From SIG653 sp045577455 (lineage in GTDB: Bacteria > Bacillota > Clostridia > Oscillospirales > CAG-382), in the NCBI GenBank assembly GCA_045577455.1, contig JAZNIJ010000088.1:1-6895 (forward strand): DNA of 6,895 bases, written 5' to 3'. The notes below the pieces were generated by a model, which had not been told where the DNA came from, did no database searches, and saw only the letters and a list, made by a program, of their open reading frames with translations. The stretch's first letter is position 1. Each line of letters opens with the position of its first letter. Position numbers and translations under genes: made by a program. Shown one piece after another: positions 5,770 through 6,895 of the stretch.

Positions 5770-6895
5770 ATGTCTTGGATATTATGTAATGTATGTATTT
5801 ACATTTTCGAAATGCTGATTGCCTATAACTATTTTTATAGAAATTACAATAAAAAGATTAGCTCTGATTTGAAGATTTTTGCAATTGGCAGCTTCTTATT
5901 TTTAATAGCATCAGTAGTGTTTTTAAAATTTAATAATGAAGTGATTAACCTTACTTTGTTTTTTGTTGTTAATTTTCTTTTTTCATATCTTTGCTTTGAT
6001 ATATCTGTAAAATCGGCAGTTATTCAAAGTGCTTTGCTTGATGCGCTGATGTGTTGCTCTGAGTTGGTTGTGATTTTCTTCATCTCAACCCTGATGGGAA
6101 TTCCAATAAATACATATAAAAACGATTTGTTGATTTACGTCATTTTAGCTTCAATGTGCAAAATTATGTATTTCTTAATATCACAAGTTGTTTCATTGAT
6201 AATAAAAAAAGATAAATTGGATGAATTAAAAATTAAATATTTTTTACCGCTTTTAATTTTTTCGGCTTTAACGATAGCAACCTGCACACTGTTTCTGCTT
6301 ATAGCATTAAAAGTAGAGTTAGCTTACAGCTATAAGGTTGCTATTTTTGTTATAAGCTTAGTATTTATTTTTGCTTGTGCTTGGATATTTATTTATTATC
6401 AAACGCTTATTGAAAATGAGAGAAAAATAAATGAATTAAGAATCGAAAACGAAAAGCAAGAAATCGACTCCAAATATCTTAACATTATCGAGCAGAATAA
6501 TAAAAATTTAAGCATACTCGCCCACGATATAAAAAACCATATGCTACAAATTAAGAGTATGGAAAATGCGGAAGAGATACATAATTATGTTGATTCTATA
6601 GTAGACGAGGTTAAGGGCTACGGATATATAGGTATGAGTAAAAACAAAACTTTGGATTTGCTTATCAGTAAATATCTAAACTTGTGCGACGGCAAGGGTA
6701 TTAAAATCAGCTTTGACGTTAAAACTGCAAATTTAAGCGAAATAGCTCCTGCAGATATTTCAACTATAATAAATAACCTTCTTGATAATGCTGTTGAATC
6801 GGCAGAAAAGAGTGAGAAAAAAGTAATATCCGTAAGCATATTCAAAAAGCAGGGTTACGAAATTCTTAACATCAGTAACAGCTGTGACCAAAAGC
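5770..6895 (+). CDS. AgrC-like sensor histidine kinase 3, 3' end outside window (partial)
   Basis: The frame is open from the ATG at 5770 to the window edge (375 complete codons). AGGAGAG (5758-5764) lies five bases before the start, and the stop of kinase 2 is 45 bases upstream. The protein begins MSWILCNVCIYIFEML and has several hydrophobic segments up to about residue 217, then a charged helix (ENERKINELRIENEKQEI), the His-box AHDIKNHM (His252) and the N-box NNLLDNAVESAE (N336, D339, N340). The G-box would lie past the window end. E14 and E98 in the membrane part match E14 and E97 of kinases 1 and 2. The kinase domain resembles the other two but is clearly more diverged (for example SMENAEEIHNYVDSI replaces the conserved LTDD segment), so it is not part of the recent duplication or conversion seen between kinases 1 and 2. 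Confidence 0.93.
   Translation, partial: MSWILCNVCIYIFEMLIAYNYFYRNYNKKISSDLKIFAIGSFLFLIASVVFLKFNNEVINLTLFFVVNFLFSYLCFDISVKSAVIQSALLDALMCCSELVVIFFISTLMGIPINTYKNDLLIYVILASMCKIMYFLISQVVSLIIKKDKLDELKIKYFLPLLIFSALTIATCTLFLLIALKVELAYSYKVAIFVISLVFIFACAWIFIYYQTLIENERKINELRIENEKQEIDSKYLNIIEQNNKNLSILAHDIKNHMLQIKSMENAEEIHNYVDSIVDEVKGYGYIGMSKNKTLDLLISKYLNLCDGKGIKISFDVKTANLSEIAPADISTIINNLLDNAVESAEKSEKKVISVSIFKKQGYEILNISNSCDQK

Noticed and set aside
6618..6845. Reverse-strand 75-codon frame near the window end
   Set aside because: It is antisense to the kinase 3 catalytic domain and has no independent support.
2210..6895. AgrB/AgrD genes within the signalling cluster
   Set aside because: The intergenic gaps (70 and 45 bases between kinases) are too short, and no cyclic-peptide precursor or AgrB-like membrane protease is found in the visible frames.

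Overview
The window looks like a low-GC Gram-positive bacterium, most likely a clostridial gut-type Firmicute (Ruminococcaceae/Oscillospiraceae-like). The evidence is AT-rich DNA, strong GGAGG-type ribosome binding sites, a consensus sigma-A promoter, and AgrC/LytTR-type signalling genes. The genus cannot be fixed from this sequence alone. All genes read on the + strand.

Layout. Bases 1-410 are the 3' end of a 23S rRNA. It is followed closely by a small palindrome (448-461) and a strong rho-independent terminator (462-494), with no room for a 5S gene. A perfect promoter (TTGACA, 17 bp, TAATAT; 555-583) then drives a leader region holding an unannotated 16-residue peptide, MKNIFAATYYYYYYLG (610-660), with six consecutive Tyr codons. 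Downstream RNA can fold into a 1:2 hairpin, a 2:3 antiterminator or a 3:4 terminator, as in the classical trp attenuator. The next gene is tyrA (796-1626), prephenate/arogenate dehydrogenase, so the leader very probably tunes tyrosine synthesis to charged tRNA-Tyr supply.

Bases 1627-2391 hold no convincing gene. Most of this stretch is a large, nested, imperfect palindrome (core 1751-2118, possible outer arms 1671-2182) that resembles a non-autonomous mobile or structured repeat. After it come two copies of an 18-nt direct repeat at 21-bp period (2232-2270). Each contains ACAATTAGG, close to the 9-bp half-site bound by AgrA-type LytTR regulators, and a weak promoter follows.

The rest is a signalling cluster: one AgrA/LytTR response regulator (2392-3087) followed by three successive AgrC-like membrane histidine kinases (3090-4373, 4444-5724, and 5770 to beyond the window end). 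The first two kinases have nearly the same catalytic half but diverged membrane sensor halves, and the third is more distant. No agrD-like peptide or agrB-like protease gene is present in the window. The likely picture is a positively autoregulated peptide-sensing system in which several receptors feed one regulator. The ligands and targets are not visible here.
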